From Stratiolaelaps scimitus (Eukaryota; Arthropoda; Arachnida; Mesostigmata; Laelapidae): 64,000 nucleotides of DNA. The stretch spans positions 6,976,001-7,040,000 of the forward strand of contig JABWDB010000005.1 in assembly GCA_019614645.1 (NCBI GenBank). The letters run 5' to 3'. The notes beneath the pieces are model-generated. The model saw only the letters and a list, made by a program, of their open reading frames with translations. It had not been told where the DNA came from and ran no database searches. Each line of letters begins with the position of its first letter. Within the stretch, counting starts at the first letter, position 1. The translations under genes and the position numbers were made by a program. Positions 24,510-34,347 of the stretch are shown here, piece after piece.

Positions 24510-25709
24510 CTGCGAACAGGTACGTAGATAGGCAGGTGGCCAATGAAGCAATGAGCCCTATTGTTCACGAGGTTGTCACTGGGCATTACCGTTATTACCG
24601 ACTTTATTCGATCACGTTTCCCCTGTGTCCTTCTCGTTATTTGGTTCGATGCTTCGCTACGCGTTCTCGCTGCACTGCACGCACGGACCGTAAGCGTTGT
24701 CGACACCGTGGCCCTTTAGCCCTGTCGTTGTCGATGCACCGTTACACTCGAACTGGTCATTGTAATAAAGACCGGCCAGCAGGGAATAAGCGAGTTTTCC
24801 CCTCGCGAAGGTCCCGAAAATGCGTTTCAGCTGTGGATTGCCCAATTAGACGTAGTGGCCGTCGTAAGAGCAGGGAGCATCGAGACAAACTCCTTATAGC
24901 TTGCTTGACTTCTGCCGCACGTTGCTCGTAAGCAGCGATTGATTCCGAGCGATTTGATGTGGGTCAATGCGCGGAGCGTTTGCTTGCGGGCACGCTCCTA
25001 GCGCAGGAAGCACGTCTGGTTGGTCGAGCACGTCGAGCGGCTGGCGTTGCTTGCATGATCTTGCACAGGCTTTCTCAATCTTGCCGTCTCGTTTCTGCAT
25101 TAGCAAGTACCTATGTCGCTTTTAATCCGTCATATCGTGGTCAATCTGCATTCAATCTATCGTATTGCCTCTTCGGTCGTCTTGCCGTCTGCCGCTGATT
25201 CTTTGGCCGCTGTTCGTTCTTGCGAATGCTCATACAGCCGCCGTTGCTGTTGCCTCCGCCGCCACCGCTGCCTCTATTGCTGTTGTTGCTTTTCGTCGCC
25301 TCGTCGTCTTCTCAGCCGACCTGTATCTGTGCTCTCGCTACCGTAGCCGTCGTGTTGAAGTAGTCGCTGGAGTGGAGGCAGTGATTCAACGAAGAGTACA
25401 GGGCCCATTTGGACCACCATTGGACTGTGTCCTGTATAAGGTAGAAGCACAGAGCAGAGCGAAGCGAAGCGGAGCACAGTTTGTTGTGGTTCCGACCACC
25501 ACTTCTCCTTCAGTTGATGATGGTTCGGGGGAGAGACGGTAGGGGGACCTCCTGCCGGTGGAGCGAAAGGAGGACCCTCAACGAACGGTAGGTCCCTCTT
25601 TTCCACGGGGGTGTTTGGGACAAAAGTCCACCATCCCCGTTATCCCGCACACACAGGGCCCCGTCGTCGCATCGGTCGTGCCACTCCGTCCTGAAGGCCG
25701 CGCACTCAC

Positions 25710-26160
25710 CTTCTCTCGCTGGCCTCTATCCCGAAAGCTTACCCTAACCCCAATCGTTTATCCCTCCCCCCAGAAGGTCTCGCGCAAGCTCGAGCGCATC
25801 ACCAGCGACACACTCGTCGCGTTCGTGCGACCGTTAGCGCTAACCGTTACAGCGAGATCGTCGTCAAGGGCGAAGCCCGAATCCTACAGAGGTCGGATCT
25901 CGTGGTGGCTCTCGTGGCCGAGGAGGAGGAGGAGGGCACAGGAGGCTGCCTTAGGGGCCCAGTAGAGTACTACCCGCTAACGCCACCAGGCAGAGCGAAC
26001 GACACGGCCGCCGCGCCCGACAGGTTGGAGATGGATCGACGGTGCGCGGCTCACAGCAACGGCTGGAAACAGGCGCGCCGGGCACGATATAGGACAGGCG
26101 CACAGCCGCAGCACAGAGGAAATATATATTTACGTGAACGGAGAGACAGGCGGACAATGC
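25710..26160 (-). promoter_or_regulatory. GC-rich block with a first-exon-like donor
   Basis: GC-rich DNA that ends on the minus strand at AAG then GTGAGT (intron from 25709). No long coding frame opens before the donor; only a short uORF (MRSSLRETFWGEG) is present. This fits a 5' untranslated first exon and promoter of a minus-strand gene continuing to 24.5 kb and below. The upstream limit is approximate. Confidence 0.35.
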
Positions 26161-26448
26161 TCTACGTTGGTACGCTTCACGAACGAGCTGATATTAAATT
26201 CTATTATTACTATTATTATTACACAAGGAGAGCAAGACAGCGCATGGAGTAAAATCCCGTAGGCTTTAATATTATATAATGCTATAGAAGCTGGGGAATA
26301 CACACAATAGAAAGAGAGAGAGAGATTCAGTGATGGAGGTGATTAAAAGGAATTGATGATAACTTTCTGTTGGGCTTATTTGTCAACTCCTAATTTACAG
26401 GATTTTTAGTCGAGGTAATGATGCTTGTGGGATCTGTCAGATGGGAGA

Positions 26449-26487
26449 AACACTCAGACTGGCTCTCATCGAGTCAGTCTGAGTGTT
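26449..26487. repeat. perfect 13-bp hairpin
   Basis: AACACTCAGACTG and CAGTCTGAGTGTT are exact reverse complements with a 13-nt loop. It could be the stem of a small structured RNA or a relic. Nothing nearby decides. Confidence 0.4.
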
Positions 26488-27062
26488 CAGCACCCCTCAG
26501 CAGAATTATAGTGAACGCGAAGCATTGGTTCAGAGATTCAATTTACGATACATCCCATATGCGCGAATGTGCAATATAGACAAGCAGGGTGAAGAAGTTC
26601 CTGCTTTCGTAGAACAATGGCCATTCGTTACCTCTGCGCCTCAGCAGTCCTGGTGTTAGCAATTTACCTCGGGAGTCTGTTTTTGATCACCTTTACTTGG
26701 CCTTCGAAGACGCTCGTGAAATGTGAGCAAATTGGAATCTTTACAAACCTCGAACAGTGCCAGTGAATCGAACGAAGATGCCATCCCTAATTTTCTAGTC
26801 GTATTCCATGGGAGTGTCTTCCGTCGAAACGAGAAACTGTCCCGAGTACAGCTCTGTGCAAATGTTGAATGGTGGAGATTTAGTATTTTTGTGCGGTAGT
26901 AATTTACATTCGTGCGAGGTGTTGTACACTCGTATCCGCACCGCCGTGCGGATACGCGCGGGGTCCGTTCGATCTGGACAACGCCATGGTGGAATACAAA
27001 CAGCTTATTTGTTATGTCATGCAGTTGTAACGTCATATCTAACGATTTAGATAATGACGATC

Positions 27063-27084
27063 AGAGAGAGAGAGAGAGAGAGAG
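27063..27084. repeat. (GA)n microsatellite
   Basis: Perfect AG tract. Confidence 0.9.
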
Positions 27085-28240
27085 AATCCGAGTGTTAACT
27101 GACGTCAGTGTATTAGACGCACATTCTTTATGGGTATTTCCTTTTCCTGATTGCTATCTGTTAGCGGGACGTTTGAATACTGATTATGTCTTCAAACATG
27201 TCAGTTCCAACACAACATAAAGTTTTAAAAATTTTGCTATAATCATACAATTTACCATGGTTTAAGATTCAGCTGCAGTTTGTTCGGCATATCTACAATA
27301 TTCACTGCTAACCATAATAATGAAGTTACTATATGTAAGACCTTTACTACAGTATGCTAAATTTATACGATTCACAAATCTACCAGTTTCACCTGTAAGT
27401 CACCCCAGACTAATTGGTCACGTCTCTACGGTCACAATTATTATTATTATTATTGCTTGTCCACTCGTTTCTTGTTACTTCTTAATTATATGCGCTTGTA
27501 TTTTTCCGAGGTATATGCTCTGTGATATTTCGGTCTATTTTCAATGTTGTTGTATATCTAACCGTGTGTTCGTTCCGCTCCTGTCGCCGCCTGTTGGGTC
27601 GCATATCTGTGCTCACCGGCCCAGCTACCTCCGACGCTCGAATATTTCGCACTGCCAGTGCCGGCTGTGTGAGGCATGCACGAGATGTTGCGTCGCGTGC
27701 AGACATGCCGTCCACTGTTTCAATCCGGCGATGTTAGAACGGGCCTTGTTGCCTGCTGTGCTGTTTCCGCGTTTTCGTCCTGCGCTGTAACGGTGTCCCA
27801 GCCGCGTTCTCAGTTGCCTTGTGGGATGACACGAGTGTGCGATATCTGATCGTCCGTCCAGCGGCGGTTGTTGCTCTCGTTCGGTATCTTGGTGACTTGT
27901 CTCGTCCAGTGGGAGAGGATGTGGTGCAGCAGTGTTGCTTGTTGTGCGTGTGTGTATTCTGAAGATGATGCGCTCCCGCTTGTTAAGCCGATGTTGCCTT
28001 AGCTGCGCGCATTGTGGTATCTGCATCTTTTTTCATATTGTACAATAATCATTTCGTGTGCGAACGGTTGGTTCGGCACGGTATATATCACTAATGAACG
28101 GTCCCATCGTTAGTCTGTTTCACAACATGCGCATACAATAATCAATGTGACAAAACCATTTCAAGTCAATTAACACGTTTCATCTACGCGTATCGTCATT
28201 GATCTGGCTTGGTATTGGCTTGGCAAGGTTACCCTCGCGC

Positions 28241-28395
28241 GGCCTAGCCTAGTGGCGCGTTCGCGTGGGTCTGCCCTGCAACCGGAGCTGTACGGGTTCG
28301 ATCCCCATCGTTGCCATTTGCATTTAGCGGTCCGCCTTATGAAGCAATTGCCGTGGACGTTAAATGTTGGCTGAGAGTCGTCCTGAAAGCAAAAA
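28241..28395 (+). mobile_element. tRNA-derived SINE (family A), near-complete copy
   Basis: Box A-like TAGCCTAGTGGCGCG and box B GGGTTCGATCCCC are spaced about 40 nt apart, as in a tRNA promoter. They are followed by a non-tRNA body (TTAGCGGTCCGCCTTATGAAG, ACGTTAAATGTTGGCTG) that recurs elsewhere in the window. It does not fold as a usable tRNA beyond the promoter region. Confidence 0.65.
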
Positions 28396-28666
28396 TATAG
28401 CTTGTGGCATCCAGTGAACAGAATCAATGCAAATGCTCATTTTGTTCCGGATGTGTATTTGCCGGCATTCTGCGAGCTACTCCACCTCATTCACTCGTAA
28501 TTTATGTAGAAGTGCATATGGTTCCTAACCGAAGATCAACTGAGCCTGGTTCCGTATCATTTTTCCTTATATTTATGTATTACAATATATAATTGCTGAT
28601 TGACGTTTGCCTGTCCATTTGTGTGGTGACTGACCACCCTGTTAAAAGGCTAGTTAAATGCTGGGA

Positions 28667-28678
28667 GGGGGGGGGGGG
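28667..28678. repeat. poly-G run
   Basis: Twelve consecutive G. Similar runs occur at 11352-11361 and 61469-61480; such runs are also places where assemblies err. Confidence 0.9.
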
Positions 28679-29099
28679 TTGACCAAAAACAAATTGGGTA
28701 TTCATACTCCGAATGTCTGTGGTTGTTGAGAGAAATGACAGCCAGTTCAATTCGGTTGGCTTCATTAGCTTGTTCCTCAAGATAGAAACTCACAGGTACG
28801 AGAGAGACTTAAAAGGTCACCGCAGTAGTTGGCGGTTTGCCTGGCTTGCCTGGCTAGCGGCTCTCTGGGCCTGTGTGGTGTGTCTACAATGGGGGACGCT
28901 CGCTTTGCTACAACAAGGTCATTTTTGCTCGTTGGACGTTCGTTCTCCTATTAATAGGTTTCTTCCGATGGGATTTCATACTGCCACTCTCTAAGCCCGC
29001 TATTCCTGCGCCCCGTGCCTGTTCTGTTCACTATGGTTATTTCACATTACACTAAAAATCTAATATACTATCAGCAATATATATATCTGGTGAAATAGC

Positions 29100-29127
<28 letters not shown>
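29100..29127. repeat. (TA)n microsatellite
   Basis: Perfect TA tract, followed by a TACA repeat near 29190. Confidence 0.9.
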
Positions 29128-29130
<3 letters not shown>

Positions 29131-29628
29131 CAAAGAATCCCTAGAAATAATTCCTAGTCATTGCATGTTTGAATAAATTTTGGAATATATATACATACAT
29201 ACATACATGACTGGTGATAATTTTGATTGTCTTGTTCTATTACGTGACGTTGCGACTCGAAAACACGGACCTCTACTACGAGTAGATCATTAATCACCAC
29301 AGATATTAAATTAAAAACGCAACTACCACGGTTTAGTTGCGCAATCTAATCGACAGTATTGTATGCACGTGCCGTCCTTGTGTGCCACCAGCAACCGCAC
29401 TGTTCAATAGATCGGTTAATACCAGAAGAGCACTTATTATACCTTGGAGTGTTGAACAAGTATTGTTTTCAAGCACTACTATACTACAGTTATACCGAAC
29501 TGATAATGATTTTGATGTCTACTGACGCTGTTTAGCGAAGATACCTGGCCGGGAATTAACAACATCGATACTATCTTTACTTATTGATCTTTCGCAGTAG
29601 TTATTCTATGGTACTGCTGGCCACCTAG

Positions 29629-29715
29629 TAAATTTTCCGGGCTGATTGACAGCCAACATCTACCATCTACGGTAGTGTTTTCGGCATTGCTTTATATTAT
29701 AATACGGACCCCTTA
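29629..29715 (-). repeat. SINE family A body copy, reversed
   Basis: Read on the minus strand it gives GGGGTCCGTATTATAATATA, AAGCAATGCCGAAAACACTA, ATGTTGGCTG and CAGCCCGGAAAATT. It matches the 14.3 kb copy, including the extra segment, so these two form a subfamily. Confidence 0.55.
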
Positions 29716-29754
29716 CATGCAATCGAACGACAATGAGGATCAATAGCCATCCGA

Positions 29755-29988
29755 CTACGTATATTTTCTACTGGCCACCTCACATAGTGAATTGAACTTA
29801 TCTATATGTAATATATTAGGTAATGACTGCTTGGGAATAACGATTTTCTGAAATTTACGGAGATCTCCTGGCAGGATATAGACGTTGTCAAGAATATCTA
29901 GAATTGGAAAATTGCACTGCTTCCATTCTGGCCTCCTCGGGTCATAAAATCCTAGCAAAGCCTTCTTCAGGCAGACCTTCGCTCTCAT
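29755..29988 (-). CDS. hypothetical 77-residue ORF
   Basis: Starts at a true ATG and reads MRAKVCLKKALLGFYDPRRP through to VASRKYT before a TAG. Composition is protein-like, without simple repeats, but there is no recognised domain and no splice or promoter support. It sits directly beside a reversed SINE copy, so it may be part of a decayed mobile element. Confidence 0.2.
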   Translation of the reverse strand: MRAKVCLKKALLGFYDPRRPEWKQCNFPILDILDNVYILPGDLRKFQKIVIPKQSLPNILHIDKFNSLCEVASRKYT

Positions 29989-30356
29989 GCGTCGAAGTCC
30001 TCGACATGCCCTTAGGCAAGAACCGTTTTACAGCGTTCGATGTACCTAAACGGTGGTGTCGTTTGGAGAATGAATATTTTGATCCGGAAAGCTGAACACA
30101 ATGTATATATACGCGAGTTCCTCTCCAGGGGCAGGTTGCGCATCAATTTATATTCGATTGTTATTGCCTTTATCATTATGCGTTAAAGTTGAAGCGGGGC
30201 GCCGCTGTAAAGTAAGCGAATTTCTCCTGAGCGAACATGCGTAAGCCGATGGTCTATGTCGGTTCAAATGCACCTCTTATCGACCAAAATACAAGGGCCT
30301 GTCTATCTACTCCGTCTAATACTGTGGGTGATCATTCCTACTTAAATTTCCGGTCT

Positions 30357-30449
30357 TTTTTTTTTTTTGTTTTTTTAGAGGAGGAAATTTTCTTCAATCG
30401 CACGATTACTACCAGAGACATTCCAATCTCCATGAAAGTGGGCCGGTCT
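30357..30449 (-). repeat. third, reversed copy of the poly-A retroposon 3' end
   Basis: Begins on the plus strand with a T run at 30357-30376 (the poly-A tail reversed), followed by AGGAGGAAATTTTCTTCAA and CTCCATGAAAGTGGGCCG, the reverse of the 42.6 kb copy. It is truncated after about 75 bp. Confidence 0.6.
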
Positions 30450-30634
30450 CTATCCGGTCTAATTGAAGGCAGGTGTGTATCGCGAGCAAGCCCTGACTCA
30501 CATGCTTGCTGTTGGCCAACTGCTGAACACGCACGACGTGGGTTAACACGCTTACTGTCCCTTTAAATTGGTGAGACAACGTGCTCAGTGCTCTGCCAAT
30601 AACATTATTTATTTACTAAAAATACAGGACCACA

Positions 30635-30720
30635 CAAAGGAACACTACCCTCGGCCCCCCGTTAAATGTAAATTTGCAACGGCGGGAACCGGACCCACGT
30701 GTCTCCTCCGATTGCATGGC
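30635..30720 (-). repeat. SINE head copy related to family A, reversed
   Basis: The minus strand has a box B-like GGTCCGGTTCCCGCC followed by GTTGCAAATTTACATTTAACG, like the region after box B at 28.3 kb. The downstream body differs, so this is a diverged or chimeric copy. Confidence 0.45.
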
Positions 30721-31229
30721 GCACACAAATGTGGCACGCCATCTTCTCTATCTAGCTAACTAAAGCATATACAATTAAGGATAATCGCTCAAGGACGATA
30801 GTCCTTGGCTCAAGCTTGCAAATTGGGGTAAATTCATAGACCTTTTGATAGAATGGGGAAAGTTTTTCCAAGCTGCTGTTATTGCTGCTTTAGGGTCTTG
30901 CTCAGCGAATATTGTTCTAACCCTGGAACTTGTACGTCTCGAAACCTATCTCGTCTAACATATTCACAGTTGCGTTTGAATCACCAGTCAATCATAGAGC
31001 CCCTCGGTGGTGTCCCACACAACACCTTAAGGTGTTAGCTACAGCCCGGTACTTGAACAAGCCCTGGATACTGAGAATTACTTAGTAGAAACCGGCCCAC
31101 CAATGAAGGCCCGGCACAGATCGAAGTGCATCATTTTGGACGACTTGGAACATTTCAATTATTCAATGAACGCATGGTCTATCTAGATTATTCAGAGTTC
31201 GTGCGGTCACTATGATTCCAGTGATATTA

Positions 31230-31235
31230 TTTATT
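31230..31235 (-). terminator. poly-A signal of the chitin-binding mucin
   Basis: AATAAA on the minus strand about 20 nt after the TAG stop of the mucin ORF. The very short 3' UTR fits a compact, single-exon secreted-protein gene. Confidence 0.5.
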
Positions 31236-31256
31236 GGTCAATCTGTCCCAATGACT

Positions 31257-33734
31257 CTAAAGGTCGGGGCAACCAACTGGCATGGGTCTGGCCACAGACC
31301 ATCTATAGTTGCATATCTGCATTGCCTGATCCCAAATCGTTCCCGACGCACAGGTCTTCTCGAACCGCGAGCTCCCGCAGTGGTAGAACTTCGTGCAGAA
31401 AATCTCATGTGGTAAATACTGGCCAACGTATTGGCAATTCTTTGAGGCTGAGGAGGCTCGCGTAGAATTTACCACCGGCCTGCCGGTTGCCGGTGAAACT
31501 GGCGAGCCAAGGGGCGAATTTCTCACCGTTGTGGTTTCTGTCATCGCGTCTCCGGCACGATCAGGACAGTTCGCTGGAGCTGGATTTTGTACAGACCACA
31601 CATAGTTACACGTGAGAATACTTTGATCCCAAATGGTACCAAGTGGACAGCGTTTTTCGAAGCGGCCAGCGTTCGCGCAGTGGTAGAAACGGGTACAGTA
31701 TTGCTCGTGCGGCTTATACTGACCATCTTTGGTGCACAAAGGGGGTATCGCTGTGTCCTCGCTATTGGCGTACGAGTTAGCAATGGAATTAGCTGGGGTA
31801 AGAGAAGAATCGTTGGGCGTTGTGGCGGAAGCGTCGGCGTTTACCGAATGCGGAGTGCTGTGATCGCTTATAGTTGAGCTTTCGGATGTCACAGTCGTAG
31901 CTTCTGTATATTGAGGTGATCCTTTAACGGTGGTAGGTATATCAGAAGATCCCAGAGAGTCTGTAGATGACCCGGTGGGGGCAGTATATGAGATCGGGAA
32001 AGATGTAGGCAAGATCTCTGAACTTGCGGTTGGACTCCTGGAGTCTGCTGCTGATTCAGAGGCAGCGGGAATGCTTGAAGAAGCTGAGGAACTAGTAGTA
32101 GTTAACGTAGAATTTCCCGGGGCCCCAGAGGAGCTCGGTGTAATTGACGGTGTACTTTCGGTAGTTACAGGTGAATCTCTGGAAGTTGGGGATGATGAAT
32201 TTCCGGAGGTTGGGCATGTGCAACTGGGAGCCGTGGTTGCAACACTCGGACGCGCGGATGAAACTTCAATTGTTGTGGATAACCTATCGCGAGCTGTCGA
32301 TGAAACCGAGGGGACTGCGGACGAACTCACGGAAATCGTAGATACACTTTGGGGAGATGATGGCCTGGTGTTAGTGGATACAGATGACCCCTGGGGCGCC
32401 TCGGTCGAACCTTTTGAAGCTATAGATGAACTTATTGATAAAGTAAATGTAGGCGCTGGGCTCGTTGATGAACTACTTGGAGTCCTCGAAGAATTCTTGG
32501 AGCAGTCGGATGAGTTACTGTGGGCCAAGCCTGAACTATCGGGAGACGTTGACGAGCTTTCTGAAACCACAGTTGTACCTTCACGCGAAACCGGCGGACT
32601 AGTGAAGGCTATCGGTGAACTCTGGTACGTTGTAGACATATTCATCGGGGACAAAGTTGAAATATATCGGTCGCTCGTTGCTTGCGTAGAATTTTCTCCA
32701 TTTCTGTCGGGACAGTCGCCCGGTGTGGGGCTTAAAACTGCGGAAGGATAATTACATGTGAGGATACTTTGATCCCATATCGTTCCACGGGGGCATACCT
32801 TCTCAAATCGCGAATTCCCACATTGGTAAAACTTCTGGCAGAATCGCTCATGAGGCAAGTACTGTCCTATGCGTTCACATTCTGGCGCACGGCTTTCGGA
32901 TACAGGAGTAGCTGAAATTGTTGACAGACTTAGAGACTTGTCAGTTAGAGGTTTCTTCGTAGCGGCCGTTTCAGCCTCAGTGGCTAGGAAAACAGTCGGT
33001 CTGTGGGCGTTCAGCGTTGAAGTATCTATCCGTGGATCGTTCGTTACAACAGTGCCACTATTATTCCTTAGTGGTCTACCGTCGCGATCTGGACAGTTAA
33101 CAGGAGTAGGGCGATCTACCGCCCGCGGGAAGTTGCAAGTCAACAGTCTCTGATCCCAGATCGTTCCGGTTGGACAGGACTTTTCGAATCGGGAATGCCC
33201 ACATTGGTAGAACATCCGGCAGAATCGCTCATGGGGCAAGTATTGCCCTGTGTATTCGCATTTTGCGGCGCCATTCTCAAACAAGAAGGGAGAGACGGCA
33301 GGCGTGGCGAACTCGTTCTTGCTCGAGGCTCGGCCCGAGGCGGTAGTCGCGCTAGCACTGCCGATCGGGACAGCCGAGCTTGGAGAACCTGTTGACACTT
33401 CGGTTAGTGTAGCGGTTGATCGAACAGTGGCAGTATTCGTGGCTGGCGCGCTACCGTCTCGGTCTGGACAGTCAGTCGGAGTCGGATCGGCCACTGCTTG
33501 CGGGTGGTTGCATGCCAACAGGCGCTGATCCCAAATAGTACCGTGTGGACAAGTCTTTTCAAATCTTGAATGGCCGCATTGGTAGAATTTTCGGCAATAC
33601 GTCTCGTGAGCTAGGTACTGTCCGATACGGTCACATTTTGGTCCAGTCATTGTCCGCGCTTCGAGCTGTGCTATGAAAATCGTTTCGCACAAGATTACGG
33701 CTAACACAGTAACGGTGTAAAATGCCCTCATCAT
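31257..33734 (-). CDS. secreted chitin-binding mucin with five peritrophin-A (CBM14) domains
   Basis: Intronless 825-codon ORF. A hydrophobic N-terminus (residues 1 to about 26, from MMRAFYTVTVLAVILCETI) is a likely signal peptide. Five six-cysteine CBM14 domains begin near residues 34, 159, 286, 667 and 767. Each repeats the pattern GQYxxHExxC, FYxC, FEKxC, GTIWDQ, CN and CPD. Residues 345-665 form a Ser/Thr-rich linker suited to dense O-glycosylation, with shorter such linkers between the other domains. CBM14 proteins bind chitin in peritrophic matrix, tracheae or cuticle; the mucin linkers favour the gut matrix or another lining, which is inference. The last domain ends two residues before the stop, so the protein is complete. 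The first ATG of the ATG-ATG pair at 33734 is taken as the start. Confidence 0.95.
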   Translation of the reverse strand: MMRAFYTVTVLAVILCETIFIAQLEARTMTGPKCDRIGQYLAHETYCRKFYQCGHSRFEKTCPHGTIWDQRLLACNHPQAVADPTPTDCPDRDGSAPATNTATVRSTATLTEVSTGSPSSAVPIGSASATTASGRASSKNEFATPAVSPFLFENGAAKCEYTGQYLPHERFCRMFYQCGHSRFEKSCPTGTIWDQRLLTCNFPRAVDRPTPVNCPDRDGRPLRNNSGTVVTNDPRIDTSTLNAHRPTVFLATEAETAATKKPLTDKSLSLSTISATPVSESRAPECERIGQYLPHERFCQKFYQCGNSRFEKVCPRGTIWDQSILTCNYPSAVLSPTPGDCPDRNGENSTQATSDRYISTLSPMNMSTTYQSSPIAFTSPPVSREGTTVVSESSSTSPDSSGLAHSNSSDCSKNSSRTPSSSSTSPAPTFTLSISSSIASKGSTEAPQGSSVSTNTRPSSPQSVSTISVSSSAVPSVSSTARDRLSTTIEVSSARPSVATTAPSCTCPTSGNSSSPTSRDSPVTTESTPSITPSSSGAPGNSTLTTTSSSASSSIPAASESAADSRSPTASSEILPTSFPISYTAPTGSSTDSLGSSDIPTTVKGSPQYTEATTVTSESSTISDHSTPHSVNADASATTPNDSSLTPANSIANSYANSEDTAIPPLCTKDGQYKPHEQYCTRFYHCANAGRFEKRCPLGTIWDQSILTCNYVWSVQNPAPANCPDRAGDAMTETTTVRNSPLGSPVSPATGRPVVNSTRASSASKNCQYVGQYLPHEIFCTKFYHCGSSRFEKTCASGTIWDQAMQICNYRWSVARPMPVGCPDL

Positions 33735-33770
33735 CTTCTTGTGACAAGTGAGTTATGAGGCTCTTCTATC

Positions 33771-33794
33771 TGACAACTGTGATCAATGTTTATA
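33771..33794 (-). promoter_or_regulatory. TATA-like box and initiator for the chitin-binding mucin
   Basis: Reading the minus strand, TATAAA lies at 33794-33789, and a TCAG initiator-like motif lies at 33773-33770, about 23 nt later. The ORF starts at 33734, giving a short leader of roughly 35 nt. The spacing is somewhat short for a classical TATA/initiator pair, and the box borders a TA microsatellite, so this is a plausible but unproven core promoter. Confidence 0.45.
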
Positions 33795-34158
33795 AATTGT
33801 ATATATATATATATATGTTTGAAAAAAAAACAACCTATTAATGTGTGCGCATCTCAGGTGTTCATTTTGCTCCGGCTGCGTCGGCAGTAAAAAATTGCTT
33901 AAAATTGAGGCACACTTGGCAATCTGCGAGCCCGTTAAAGGCTAACGTCAAATAGCCCTACTTGTTATGGTCGTTATAGTTGTAGGTGATGTAACGCGGA
34001 GCTGTCGACAAACGATGACATATCGTCCTGCCGATAACTGAAAGATAAAGGCAGATAATAGGTCGCTCGTTGACCCCCGGCTGTGGCAGCGCAGCTGGCA
34101 AGGTCCTTTCAGTTTAAACACAGTATAAACTGAACGTTGAAAAGCAGCTGTGCTCTCA

Positions 34159-34347
34159 ATGGAGATCCGGCTGTGCTATATCGGGAGACGAATCTATACT
34201 TGGTTTTTTAGTAGTGTTTGCCTGCTAGTGTCGGCGGTTCTACAAAGTCTCGTCCAGAATCGAATTGGTACTCTTGTTCCGGGAGCAGCGCTGCAAGGGC
34301 CGAACAAACGCCCGCGGGCTGAAATTAACAGTTCGTCCGCGGGCTGA
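34159..34347 (+). CDS. small ORF with possible signal peptide (hypothetical)
   Basis: A 62-codon ORF divergent from the mucin gene. After a basic start, residues about 15-30 (WFFSSVCLLVSAVLQSL) are hydrophobic, like a signal peptide. The rest is short and basic, with no cysteine framework. A TATAAAC lies 36 nt upstream of the ATG. No family recognised; it may be a short secreted peptide or a chance ORF. Confidence 0.25.
   Translation: MEIRLCYIGRRIYTWFFSSVCLLVSAVLQSLVQNRIGTLVPGAALQGPNKRPRAEINSSSAG

Larger units (their letters stand above)
26250..31200. other. no recognised gene; repeat-rich
   Basis: Apart from the SINE and retroposon copies, the hairpin and the unassigned ORF listed separately, I see nothing here. 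A GC-richer patch at 27.6-28.0 kb carries overlapping ORFs on both strands, none recognised. Confidence 0.55.

Noticed and set aside
31930..32751. 273-codon plus-strand ORF
   Set aside because: It is the exact antisense of the Ser/Thr-rich linker of the mucin. The acidic, Val/Asp/Glu-rich translation follows from the complementary codons, and the sense strand has signal peptide and domains.
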